DNA from: Cylindrodendrum hubeiense
Taxonomy: Eukaryota > Ascomycota > Sordariomycetes > Hypocreales > Nectriaceae
Reading direction: 5' to 3'
Assembly (NCBI GenBank): GCA_014621425.1
Contig: JAANBB010000039.1
Location: 1 to 64,000, forward strand
Length of the DNA stretch: 64,000 nucleotides
Shown: piece after piece, positions 41,774-53,401 of the stretch
Position numbering within the stretch: the first letter of the stretch is position 1
Layout of the letters: each line of letters begins with the position of its first letter
Program-made: the position numbers and the translations under genes
The notes under the pieces: model-generated
What the model saw: only the letters and a program-made list of their open reading frames with translations
Database searches by the model: none
What the model was told of the DNA's origin: nothing

Positions 41774-43732
41774 ATGTCGGTCTTCATCTCTTCACCAGCA
41801 TCACGGCGATTAACCTGCCGACTATGGCAGCAACAATCTTCCAATCTGCTCAAAGCCCCGGCGAGGGCACAAGCTCGTCGCCGTTTCTTCAGCTCGACTC
41901 CTCTCAATAATAAAACCCCAACGCCAACAAACCGGTCCCCTGCAGCATCTCCCAGTCCGCCCTCAACACGCCCCAACATCCAAACCGTTGCCCTCATCGC
42001 CGGCGCGGCTTCACTCTTCCTAGCCTTCTCACTACTCAACGCTCCCCCAACCAAGTGCGACTCGCCAGTTCAACTCTCCAACTCCAAGGACGATGGCCGT
42101 GACCCCAACCTACCCCGGTTCCGCATCGCCGACGTCCGTAAACATGACGGCAGATCAGAAAACCCTTGGATCATTTATGGTGACAAAGTCTACGATATTA
42201 CAGACTGGATCGCCGGCCACCCGGGAGGCGAGGTTATCCTGCGAGCTGCTGGTGGCTCCATCGAACCATACTGGGACATCTTCTCCATCCACAAGACCCA
42301 GTATATCTACGATATTCTCGGCCAGTTTCTCATCGGCTACGTCGACACCGCTGACCTGGTCGATGGGAGACCAGCCCGGGAGGAGGTTGAGGATCCCTTT
42401 TCCGAGGATCCAGAGCGTCATCCCGCCCTTATCACAATGACGGCCAAGCCTCGAAACGCAGAGACTCCCACCGACGCCATGACGGCAGATTTCCTCACCC
42501 CCAACGACCTCTTTTACGTCCGGAATCACATGTGGGTTCCCACCATCCCCGAAGATCCAGGCCAGCACACGCTCACCGTCGAGCTGGAGGACGGCACCGT
42601 CAAGGAGTACACGCTCCACGACCTCAAGACTCGGTTCCCCTCCCACAAGGTCACAGCCGCACTCCAGTGCTCGGGAAACCGCCGCAAGCACATGAGCGAA
42701 GGATCTGGGCGCAAGGCAAACGGACTCCCATGGAACGTCGGCGCCATCTCCAATGCGTCTTGGGAGGGCGTTCTCCTCTCTGACGTGCTCGCTGATGCTG
42801 GCTTCGACATCCCGGCCGGTTTGGCGGGCACCAGTGAGGCCAAGCACGTCCAATTCTCCGGCCTCGAAGCCTACGGCGCCTCTATCCCAATTAAAAAGGC
42901 CATTGATCCCCAGGGCGACGTTTTGCTCGCTTACAACATGAATGGCCAGGCCTTGCCTCGCGACCACGGTTTCCCCCTTAGAGCCGTCGTCCCTGGACAT
43001 GTTGCTGCTCGTTCTGTCAAGTGGCTGAGCCACATCTCGCTCAGTGATGAAGAGAGTCCGAGTCAGTGGCAGCGACGAGACTACAAGTGCTTCGGGCCCA
43101 ACCAGACACATGTCGACTGGGAAACGGCACCTGCCATCCAGGAAATGCCCGTCCAGAGCGCTATCACAGGATGCAGACTCGGCGAATGGACCAAGCTCCC
43201 CTCAAAAAGTGACAAAGACGCCAGTGGAAAGACCAGGAAAGTGAAAGCAAAGTACGCACAGCAGGCCACTCTAAGCGGATATGCTTATTCCGGCGGCGGT
43301 CGGGCCATTGTCCGCGTCGACGTGTCTCTCGACGGTGGAAAGACGTGGTGTCAGGCCAAGATCCTTCCTGACTGCACTACCAAGAACGGCGCCCCTTCTT
43401 CTTGCTTCGGCCACGGCTCTTGGGCATGGAAACGCTGGAGATACGAGGGCATGGTACCGCTGGACGCCTTTGAGCAAGTCCAGCAAAAGACAGACGACAA
43501 GAAAGGAGGCAAATCAACTAGAAAGCCCCCTCCCAAGCATCTAAGTGCCACCTTCGTCGTCAAGGCCACCGACGAGTCCTACAACACCCAGCCCGAAAGC
43601 CACTCGGCCACCTGGAACGTCCGAGGCAACCTCGCCACGGCCTGGCATCGCCTCCAGGTCCGCTCCGACAACCCGCCCGCCGGCGGCGAAACATACCCTG
43701 AGGACCCCTACGAGGGATGGGAAAATATCTAG
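41774..43732 (+). CDS. suox: Sulfite oxidase, mitochondrial (cytochrome b5, Moco and dimerisation domains)
   Basis: A single exon of 652 aa. The N-terminus is a bipartite mitochondrial signal: an Arg-rich presequence (about 1-40, ending RRRFFSSTP), a spacer and a membrane segment (VALIAGAASLFLAFSLL), which sends the enzyme to the intermembrane space. The cytochrome b5 domain (about 115-200) has heme ligands His149 (AGHPGGE) and His173 (SIHKT). The molybdenum domain follows (LTPNDLFYVRNHMWVP), with the cofactor cysteine Cys299 in ALQCSGNRR, GLPWNVGAISNASWEGVLL and RAVVPGHVAARSVKWL. The C-terminal immunoglobulin-like dimerisation domain contains SLDGGKTW and a Lys-rich insertion near 575-590. 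The enzyme oxidises sulfite to sulfate and passes electrons to cytochrome c, detoxifying sulfite from cysteine breakdown. The heme domain marks it as animal-type sulfite oxidase rather than plant-type or nitrate reductase, which would carry FAD. Confidence 0.95.
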   Translation: MSVFISSPASRRLTCRLWQQQSSNLLKAPARAQARRRFFSSTPLNNKTPTPTNRSPAASPSPPSTRPNIQTVALIAGAASLFLAFSLLNAPPTKCDSPVQLSNSKDDGRDPNLPRFRIADVRKHDGRSENPWIIYGDKVYDITDWIAGHPGGEVILRAAGGSIEPYWDIFSIHKTQYIYDILGQFLIGYVDTADLVDGRPAREEVEDPFSEDPERHPALITMTAKPRNAETPTDAMTADFLTPNDLFYVRNHMWVPTIPEDPGQHTLTVELEDGTVKEYTLHDLKTRFPSHKVTAALQCSGNRRKHMSEGSGRKANGLPWNVGAISNASWEGVLLSDVLADAGFDIPAGLAGTSEAKHVQFSGLEAYGASIPIKKAIDPQGDVLLAYNMNGQALPRDHGFPLRAVVPGHVAARSVKWLSHISLSDEESPSQWQRRDYKCFGPNQTHVDWETAPAIQEMPVQSAITGCRLGEWTKLPSKSDKDASGKTRKVKAKYAQQATLSGYAYSGGGRAIVRVDVSLDGGKTWCQAKILPDCTTKNGAPSSCFGHGSWAWKRWRYEGMVPLDAFEQVQQKTDDKKGGKSTRKPPPKHLSATFVVKATDESYNTQPESHSATWNVRGNLATAWHRLQVRSDNPPAGGETYPEDPYEGWENI

Positions 43733-44186
43733 CTCCGTCGTAACTTGACCACTGTGTTTTCGGGGCCTGGAGTTTACCGAGTCAATCGGGGTTGTCGGGT
43801 GCATATTCTATTTCAGGGGGTTATCAGTTATTGGGTCTCGGGACCTGCATAAGTTGTTGTCTTATATTTGTAACAAGGCCTTCAACATATAATCTAATGA
43901 GCGAGTCGAAAGGAAAATCGATCCATCAGTCACTAATATACCACGTGCATCACTTTATACACACACATATTTGCACAAAGCAATCATTTAAATCAGAAAT
44001 CAGCACCACGACGATCTGCAGCCGCAGCGTCAGGTGGTAATTAGTGTCTACCCGTATTCCTTGCTCCTTGAGTACATCCCTCCGAGACGTAGTATACAAC
44101 AACCCTGTTCCGAAAGCTCCTGTATCCCTGCAAGCCGAGCTGGTCTAGTTGTACAATCAATACCCACATCCCAACGCGCCGTGCGA
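43733..44186. other. intergenic, convergent gene ends
   Basis: AT-rich 3' regions of the sulfite oxidase and RPN2 genes; nothing recognisable. Confidence 0.6.
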
Positions 44187-47100
44187 TTACTCGTCATCGT
44201 CATCTTCCTCGTCGCCGTCTGAAAAGTACTCAAACTCCTTGGGGAGCTTGGCCTCTTCGTCACCCTCACCATCCTCATCCACAGCTGTCAACACTCCGGC
44301 CGCCGCAGCGGCACCTGAGCCTCCTCCAGGGGTCTGGGGGTCGACCAGGCCAAATGACGAGCGGCCCTGGCTGCGAAGCAATTGCTGCATCATGGCGCTG
44401 TTGGATCCAGCTCGCGTGGGGTCCACAAGACCATCGAGTAGGGATCGGCCAGATGCGCCAGATCGTCCACCTCGGGCGTTCTGCTGGCCGGCGACAGGCG
44501 CGCGCTCAGTAGTCACCTTCTTCAGCTTCTCCTCAAGCAGCGTCTTCGACTCCTCGGGCTGTGAGTCGTGGAGCAGGAGAGGGCCACCAGTAGGCTATTT
44601 GCGTGTTAGTTTCTGGGCACGGGGACATGTTGCATCAATACTAGACATACCTTCTTCACAGGCTTGTATCGGCCAGCTGGGAAACTGATGTACTTGAGCT
44701 GGCCGGGGAGAACACGGCTCATGTTCTCAATCTCATAGCCAAGCTTCTCCTTCTCGGGCTTCTTCTTGGTGTCGGCAGTCGCGGCACTATCCTTATCCTC
44801 TCCCTCCTTCTTGTCCTTGGCATCCTCAGCCTTCTTCTCCTCGTCCACCTCCATCTTGTCGGCACTCGGAGCAGGCGTGGAATCGATATCCATGCTCTCG
44901 CGTCGCTGAGCACGCTCCTTCTTCTGGGCCCTTCGCTTGGCCTGGGCGGTGGTCGACAAAATAGCAGTGGCGATCAAGGCAGGTCCCTCTTCAGCCTTAG
45001 CCTCCTGCTCCGGTGGGTAGTCGAACACGCTGGGGCGGGTGGCGCAGTGGAACTTGAAGTCAGGCATCTCCAGGTCATGGTCCAGTCCGATGATGGACGT
45101 AGGCGAGAAGCTCAGCGACAAGAAATGGGTGAAGGGGAACCAGTACCAGTACTGGGTGAAAACGGCCATACCGACGATGCCGGCCATGTTGAGGTTGCCG
45201 GTCTGGGTCTGGAGACCAATAGTGCAGTTGCGGCCACCGGCATCGATGATACCGAGGGCGAGGGCGGCACCAAACTTGGTCATGGCATCCTCGTGTCGAT
45301 CGCCAACCACCTTCTTGAGGGTCTTGCGGATAGCAGAGACCTTGGGGTTCATGACCTCGTTTTGCTGAACCATGATCATGGCGAGTGAGATGAGAGCGCC
45401 CTGTCGCACAAAGTCGGTAGGATCCTTCATCATGGGCTCGAGGAGGTCAATGGCCTCATCCAGACCGGTGCCGGCGCAGGAGATACCCAGAGCCATGGCA
45501 GAACCGTAACGAACGTGGGGGTTGTACGATTCAGAGAGCAGCTCAACCATACGGGGGACGCTTCCGGGCTTGCGGAAGAGAATGAAACCCAGACTCATGA
45601 CAGCGATTCGGCGCACGTCATCGTTGACATCGCTAACAGCGGTGTGCAGGAGCTTTCGAATGGCCTTGTTGCTGCCAGTGCCACAGTAGGCAAGGGCAAC
45701 AGTCATGATACCACCGTATCGCAGAGTAGGATCGGGGTCGTTGAGGAGACCGTCGATCAGAACATCGGCGCCCTCTTGGCGGCCGAACATGATTAGGGCC
45801 ATACCGATGGCCAGACCTCGCACAATCTTCTCGTGGGTAGTCTCGTGAGCATAGGTAATCATGTCCTCAAGGGCCTTGACATTTCCAGTACCGAGCATGA
45901 TGAGACCCATAGACAGACCAACGGCCTCACCGTTGAGGGCGGAATCCTGGAACAGGATTTCTCTGAGCTTCTCAAAGATTTCCCAGTCGCCAGTGGCCAT
46001 ACCGGCAATGCCGAGACCAAGAGCACCACCATGCTGAACAACCTCCTCCTCAGCCTGGCTGAACTGAGTCTTGAGGTAATCCAAGGCTTCGGCACCGTGG
46101 TTGGCATGGATAAGACCGTAAGCATACAGAGCACCACCCTGGCTAAAGATGGAGCCGCTGCTAAGACCACCCTGTCGGGGAAGATAGGGCTCAAGGAGCT
46201 TGCGGGATTGAGACAGGTTTCCACGGTGGATGACACCGAGAGCAGCTGTGGCAGTGAACTTGGACCAGTTGACAGCCTTGCCGAGCCACTCGAGGTTGTC
46301 ACGGAAGAACTTGTCGTTGGTAGTGCCCTGGTTCATGAAGGCGTTGCAGAAGGTAACGGCAGTGTGGAAGATTGAGTTGCGGCCCTCTAGGCTATCGCGC
46401 ACCTTGTTGAGGATGCTCTGGTCGGTTCGGTTATTTCGGTAGAGGAACTCCAGGTTCAGCTTGATGGTCTTGCTACCATCCAGGATAGATCGAATGTTGC
46501 GGTAAGCCTTTGCCACCCCCTCAGGAAGCTCATTCTCGGGGGCCTCCTGCTCTTCCTCTAGGAGGGGCTCAGACTCGCCCTCCTTGTCCTTCTCTTCTGA
46601 CTCCTCCTTCTTGGGGGGCTCGCCAGAAGGCAGGGCAGCCAAAACCTTGCCCAAGAACTCCTGTGTTCCGTTGTCGTACAGATCGAAGGCGATTTGGTAA
46701 GCGTTTGCGATAGATGATTTGTCGCCGTTATCGACAAGGGTTTGGAGCATACGCGACGCCTCGTCGTCTGAGTTGAGATAGACGACACACTTGGCAATGG
46801 CGAAATAATCGGGGTTGGGGATTTCGTTGAGAAGATCAAGGATTAATCTCAAAATCTCGGTTCGGAAGCTTCGTTCTTGGACAATATCCATGCAGATGCC
46901 GAGAGTGTACTCCATCAAATCCTCGGCGGGACCGGGTGAACCCTCCTGGGTCTTTGACTTTGAGCTTTTCTCATCATCACTGGCACGCTTAATAACCCGT
47001 CGAAGGACGTCGAGGTTCTTGGCTTCGACAGCAATTCCGACCACCTGTCTGTAATGGCCCTGCTTCATGCAGCTCTCAAAGAGACGGTCAATAACCCTTT

Positions 47101-47751
47101 GCAGGGAATCGGTAGCCTGGTCAGGAAGTTCAGCGATCGAGCCTGAACGACCTTGCTTGAAGGCGGGCTGGAATGTTGCCTCAAGCATGGTGTTGTCGAC
47201 GGAGTCGCGCGATAGTAGGGACTTGGGAGGCAGAGTTGTTTGCGAGAAAGGCGTCGTGGGAGACAAGATGGTATCGGCTCCGTTGGCGAAGGTGGTGGCG
47301 AGCTCGGGGAGATCGGTAGTCTTGGAGGCTTGGGGCGATGACTTCTTGGCGGCAGTCACGGCGATGTACTGATCAATACACCTGGAGATGATGGTCTCTT
47401 CAAACTCGCCGGGGGAATCGAGCTTGAACAGATCGCCGGCGGCAAGAGCGAAGACCATGCTGTCATTGTAGGCCTGGAGGTGGTAGTAGACCTTGGCGAG
47501 GACCAGGGCGGCGAGCTGGCGCTCAGGGAACGACTCATCCTCGTAGAGAGCCTCGCTAGGAAGAGTCAGCTTATCAATAACGACGGTAGCAATGCGGGAC
47601 CCGGGACGCACATCTGGCTCAGAGCGGCGGCAACCTCGGTCCAGACAGTGTCAATGTCGTCGTTGAGGGTCTGAAGGGCGAAGACCTTGAGCTCGGGCTC
47701 CTCGTCGGCAAGGAAGGCGAGGACGCCGGTCGCCGACACAAGTCCAGGCAT
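44187..47751 (-). CDS. rpn2: 26S proteasome regulatory subunit RPN2 (PSMD1)
   Basis: Three exons (47751-47612, 47555-44651, 44594-44187; introns of 56 nt each) give 1150 aa. It begins MPGLVSATGVLAFLADEEPE, and the first junction restores ALSQIEALYEDESFPERQLA, typical of PSMD1. The middle is a toroid of about ten PC (proteasome/cyclosome) repeats with Gly-Ala-Leu-x-x-Gly patterns (HGGALGLGIAGMATGD, LRYGGIMTVALAYCGTG, VRYGSAMALGISCAGTG, KFGAALALGIIDAGG). A charged, Lys/Glu-rich insertion follows (about 890-970), then the conserved ENMSRVLPGQLKYISFP. The acidic tail ends EYFSDGDEEDDDDE. RPN2 is the scaffold of the 19S base that holds Rpn13 and Rpn1-side partners; the C-terminal tail is the Rpn13 docking region in yeast and human. 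An insertion near 330-350 is Glu-rich. Confidence 0.95.
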
Positions 47752-50018
47752 CTTGAGTGTGTGCGACGGGTCGGACGGGCGGGCGAGGGAGTGCTGCAGG
47801 AGGACGAGAGGCGACTCGAGGGACAAAACAGGGCGACTGGAAGCAAACGGACGGTTTCCGAACAAACCCAAGGGCATATGAGAGCGAGCCTCTTGGGTGC
47901 GATGGTTATCTAGAGAGAGACGGGGTGGGGAAATGGAGAGAATGAGAGATGTTGAGGTGGATGTTTTGCTAAAGGAGACTCGAGATGGTCCACGTCAGGC
48001 ACAGCTCTGCCTCGCAGGCGACGCACTGACCAGGGGGGGAGCTTGCACGGCCGCCAGGCAGAGGCAGGTACGACAGACGACGGTCCTTACCTAATCCGGG
48101 CTGAGTCATCTCTGTTGAGATGCCGCAATTGGAACAATGGTGCGACGACGCGGACGGCGTCTGCCTAAGGCCCTAGGGCAACCAACCAGTAGTTGAACCC
48201 GGCTCAACGTGGCTCCGTCTCCGTCGTCATGTCTTTTAGGAATGCCAGCACGTGATAGATTCAACGACGGGGAATGCACCGTCCTATCAGAGGATCGTGG
48301 CCAAATCCACATTGCCTCACCCGGACACTTCCAGGGACCACCTTCGCATGGGTTGAAAACACGAAACACGACATGGGCCCTGTGAGCCACACAGTTGGAC
48401 GCGTTTCTTGGCAATTGTAGGGCTACAGAGTCTCACGGATTCACAAATTTGGTACCTTCTAGAGCAGCGCAAGCATGTCACGCTCGGACAAAGGCTAGGG
48501 GCCTTAGGTGTCTCTTCTGTACCTGGTGATCACAGCTATGGGGAGGGACAAAGCGCGGCAAACAGCTAGCTCTAGGTAGGTAGCTACTCAGGGGCAAGTT
48601 ACATTGGGCATTGTCGGCGTTATGGACAGCCATGTCAATCACAATCGCATTAGCGAGAGCAAACTCGGTGCCAATTGCTTGAGTCTCGAGACCACTTTCA
48701 AGCCTCCAGACAAACAGGCAATGAGGGGAAATTGTTTCAGCACAGCTCGCGGGACGGGTAGCTACCTGTAGCTCATCTTGACGGTGGATCTCAGCAGCGG
48801 GAGAGTTGGTGTACGTGGCACCGACAGCCATGCCAGAGATGGGTCACTAGAATGGAAGACAGTGGGCTAAACTGGGCTGGAACTGTACTCTGCTGGACTC
48901 TGCCGTGGGACGCGAGACATACATGACTGCTTCGTATACATGGTACACATCGCACACATCGCACGACCACACGCACAAGAAAAGAAAAGAAGAGACAGGA
49001 AAATTTGTCAAGGTCTCAACGGCATGACGTCGAGATTGACGCTTTTTGGGGATGAAAAGTGGTGAATGGATGGGGAAGCGTCCAAGATTTAAGGATGGGA
49101 GGCTGAAGATAAGGGAGAGCTCAACTCCACGGGGTCTCGTCCACTAAAATGGCACCTACGGCACCTGTGGCACCTAGAGGGAACCTTCCAGGGCACAGCC
49201 GGGGCCGATACGCCAGGCGAATGCGCTTCTACAGAGTCCTCCAGTGCTGACATCGCTGACACTGCTAGCGCCCGCTACGATGCGCCCCTGGAAACACCCT
49301 GGGATGATGTGCCTAACATGCCTAGTCGGCTTGGAGCTCCTGGTCAGAGGTACCTCGGCGACCCATACTAGCGCAGTGATCAGCACAAGTACCGCTGAGG
49401 TGTGGTTTAGAAAAGAAAAAAAGTGCCATTCCCCCCGTCCCTCTGTAGCCTCTGTAGCCTCTGTCTGTTCGTTCGTTGCGACACACATCCCTGTAGAGGT
49501 TGTTGGCTAGGCTCCGCCTCGTCTCTCTTCCTTTGTCTCTGGGAACGTCAAGACACAACAGTGCTAAAAAATCCCCGTCCCGAGCATGGCCATCTAACGA
49601 CAAGTGTCCAGCGCGTGCGACTTCCTCCTCCATCACTCCCCCGCGCGTCCCGTCCGTATCCCGATCACCAGGCGCCAATCGACATCGACGGCATTGCAGC
49701 CTCGCCATGGCGGCGTAAGGTGCTAGACTCATCCATGTCCGCTTGCGACGCATCGCCATCTCCTCCGCGCGACAACGACAACGGCCGTCCTCGCCCGTCC
49801 CGATCCATCTGATCGCCCATCCACCGCGAGTGTCGTCCAGCTGCGATCTTGTCGCGTCCGCGATCTGATGCGAGACGTGCCATTGCCCTTGACATTGACC
49901 CGACACCGTCTCGCCAGGCGCTGCCCGGACACACGCTGTCGGGCACGGCACGACTCCAACGCCAACTCGTCCTCATCGACCAACGCAGACGCCCACGCCC
50001 AGACCGAACCCCACCACG
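47752..50018. other. 2.3 kb divergent intergenic region
   Basis: Promoters of RPN2 (-) and CET1 (+). Short direct repeats occur, GGCACCTNN three times near 49150-49175 and TAGCCTCTG twice near 49445. Overlapping frames on both strands (for example 49322-49951 on -) have skewed composition and no motif, so I do not call them. Confidence 0.5.
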
Positions 50019-52750
50019 ATGGATCTTCGATCTGTCCTCAACACCTCGGACAACGGCGACCGCGGCCTAGCCAAAGCACCGCCGACGCCTAAGCAACAGC
50101 CGCCGCCCCCGCGACCGCAGGAACCGCAGCATCACCGCCCGCAACAGCAGCCTCGTCCCTCGCAGAGTCCTGCCCAGTACGCATATCGCGACTACGGCCG
50201 CCCACCGCCGCAGCCATCGCCTGGCAAGCCGGCGCCGCAAGAGTATCCTCCCCGTCCTCACCACCAGCATCCCCAGCATCCTCAGCATCCCCAGCACCCC
50301 CAGCACCCGCAACAGCAGCAGCAGCAGCACGCTCCTCCGCAACACCAACACCAACACCAACAGCCTCCCCCGTCAAACGCATACCCCCCGCAGGCCTCCC
50401 CTTACCAGACTCCTGGGCCGTATCCCGGGCGTCCTGCGCCGCCGCCGCTCCAGTCCACCGGCTCGTTCCACGACGTGCGATCCCCCGGTGGCCCGGCTCC
50501 AGCTCCTTCGCCGTACCGACCCGCGACGACCCCTTCTGCGGCCCCGGGCGGCCCCGGATTTCCCTTCCCTCCCTCACAACACTCACAACACTCACAACAC
50601 CCGCCCGAGGTCAACAGCCCCGTGCAGCGCCACCAATATCCTCCGGCGCAATATCAACCTCAGCCTCAAGCCCAACGACGCGAAAGCTTCTCCCAAGGTC
50701 CTCAAGGTGTCGGCCCAGGCCACGCCCCGGGCCCGTACATGCAACAAGGGCCGCACCCAGTCCCACAGACACCACCTGTCGGTTCCGCCGCCGGCTCCCA
50801 TTCATACATCCATCAGCGCTCGCAGTCAACGCACTCCACTCCTACACCAACCTCAGCACAAAGCCAGCATCAATACGGGCCACCCTACGCTCAGGGCAGC
50901 CCCATTGCCGCGTCGCGTCCTCCCCCGGGCGATTATAGCCGCGCTCCCTCCCAGCCGCCCACGCCCGTGGGTCCGCCCTTGTCTGCTGGCTCGAGACAAC
51001 CTTCGCTCGCCTACGCGCAGCCGCCAAGCCCTTACCAACAAAGACTTTCATCCGCCTCTGGTGCTCAAGTCGCGCAAGCACAAACACAAGCACAAGCACA
51101 AAGCTCGCCGCCTCCTCCGCCACCTGCTAAACGTATTTCAACCAGCTACGAGTCCCCTGCACGTGAGATCCACCAAAGATCTCAGTCCCACAGCGAACGA
51201 GCCACCAGCGCTTCCGTCAGTCCCAAGACCCGCGTTCCATCTCTCCAGAGCAACCCCGAATTTCCTCCCCAATCGGTCGAGGCAGAGAGCAGACTAAGCA
51301 TTACTACTCAGCCTATGGTCATTGACTCTGACCGCGCGGTCACCCCGGCGAAGCGAAAATTAGAGGATCGCGATCTGAGCCCCAGAGAGCTTGAGCACCG
51401 AGAAAGTCGCCCGCCGCCAGGCGAGGTCAACGGCGGCCACGTACCTGGCCAAGCCCGGAGCTCCCAGTCCTCCAGCTCTCCCATCATGCCGAGAAAGAGG
51501 CGTCTCCGTCGGCCTACACCGCCAATCTGGGCCCAGAATGCCAGGACCTTGGGCAAGTCGATGCCAAACCACGCCAACTATGTGCTGCAAAAGAGAGCCC
51601 ATGCGCCCGTGAATGGCAAGCAGGACACCAGCGCTCGCCCAAGTCGCCACACCTCCCCCGAGACGACGAGATCCCACCAGGCCAGCCACAGCCAGCCCTC
51701 TCCTGCTGAGCCCGGTCCCCAGGACATTCTCGGTCCCTGGGAAGCCAGCATCACGGGCGTCAAGCCTTACGAAGAAATGTCCAAGACGGTGGCCGATTTC
51801 CTGTTCATCAATGTCATTAACAATGAAGACATGCAAGAGATTGTTAGCCGAGGCATTCAATTTGAAATTGAAGCCAAGCTGGGAACCCTCATCGACAAAG
51901 ACACCAACCATCGAGTGGACAGACTACTCGATTCCGAATGCGTTCTTCAGGACAGTCCCCGAATTGCTTTCAGGAGCAGCATGACTGAGGTAAGCCCTAA
52001 CGCGACGACCCTGATGCCATCATGACTGACAATTGATAGGCGCAACACAAATACTTCAACGATTTCCTGAACCAGACGGTCATTCAGACCGACCCTCGTG
52101 CCCCCGGTGGCAACAACCGCGTTCAAGTCCTCTATAAACACCGCCGCCAGATCGACCGCTTCTTCGAGCTCCCCCCTGATCTCCAGGGCGAACTGCCCGG
52201 TTGCATGCGTGCACGCCTCGGCTCACGGAGTAAAAACGTTCGCGTCCGGGTGACATACGACCAAAAGACACGCGAGGTTCTTAACAAGATCATCAAGGCG
52301 CGCGTGGCGGACATCAACCTACACATGCCCATGGGCCCCATGGACTGCCGCATCAGCATCAACCTCGAGATGGACTGGGATGGCTCCGTGGAGGAGCTGG
52401 AGCAGTATGCAACAAGCCAAGTGGATCGACAGCCTGATCGTAACAAGGACCGGCTCAGCTACACACATGGGCATTATCAGATCGACCTGACGCAGGTCAC
52501 ACACGTGTCAAACGGACCAGGGGTGAGTTATACTCGATCCAACCCTATAAACAAGATTGATGCTAACCGTTCACAGGGCGCTCAGAGAGTAGACAAGGAA
52601 CACGAACTCGAGATCGAACTGTCGCCCGGTATCACCATCGACCAGGGCCGCAAAGCCATTAGCGGCGCACAGCATCGGTATCAAGAGCTCGTCGATGGCT
52701 TCATCGACAACGTCCGCATCCTAGCCCGCAAAGCCAAAGAGCTCCCCTAA
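50019..52750 (+). CDS. cet1: mRNA 5'-triphosphatase, beta subunit of the capping enzyme (Cet1)
   Basis: Three exons (50019-51989, 52040-52522, 52577-52750) give 875 aa. The first 570 or so residues are disordered: Pro/Gln/His-rich with runs of Gln, Pro and HPQ. The tunnel-fold domain begins at GPWEASITGVKPYEEMSKTV. The two metal-binding glutamate strands are present: FEIEAKLG (Glu616, Glu618) and, after the last exon junction, KEHELEIEL (Glu828 to 832). Between them lie RVDRLLDSE, VQVLYKHRRQIDRFF, NVRVRVTYD and DCRISINLEMDWDG. The enzyme removes the gamma phosphate from nascent RNA as the first step of capping, in a complex with the guanylyltransferase Ceg1 in the nucleus. Fungal Cet1 is metal-dependent and unrelated to the animal cysteine phosphatase. 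The disordered part is much longer than in yeast Cet1 (549 aa in all). Confidence 0.94.
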
Positions 52751-53401
52751 ATTCAACACACGCAACGACAAACTATATCCAATCGGCGAACACGGGAGAC
52801 TCCTGCGGAGAGGGAATAATTCTTGGGTTTTCAAACGGAAGTTCGGCGCTCCTTGTCAAAATGATAAGAGACTGGGGATGAAACAATTGTATCTAAGTAG
52901 AATATGGCTATCAGGTTACGGGGATACGCGAAAAGGCGAGACGGTGATCAGCGCGGCGTCACTCTTGATTTTCTTGAGATTTTTTTCTTCACTCCGGTGG
53001 TTTTCTCACTCCTCTTCGTGTTTATATCTTTTCTGGTTGGGTTCTTGGATTGGGCGTGGATTACGTAGGCTGAGCGAGGCAAAATGCAGTTGTAGGGACT
53101 TTGTCTCTTTGCTCGCCATCTGGTCTCCGTGGTGCATTGTGATGATTTCAAGTTTCAACTCTTTGTTCGCTTTGGTCTGACATTCTAGAATAGACATCCT
53201 ACATCACGATCGAGATATTAACGCGCAAAGCATCATTGTGGTTCTTAGTTTCAGAAGCGAGCAGCGATTAATTTACTTTGGTCTAAATTAATGTCTTTGA
53301 TTCTCGTAATTCTCATTGCTTTGCTATTCAAAATCTTGGTATCCTAAATTCAATCAACTATTCGTGCAAGTGGTATCAATATTAGTTGTTTGTTTTTCTC
53401 G
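52751..53401. other. intergenic, convergent gene ends
   Basis: AT-rich 3' regions of CET1 and the permease gene; nothing recognisable. Confidence 0.6.

Noticed and set aside
49322..49951. 209-codon frame on the minus strand upstream of CET1
   Set aside because: It is GC-rich DNA open in several frames at once, with Arg-rich composition and no conserved pattern.
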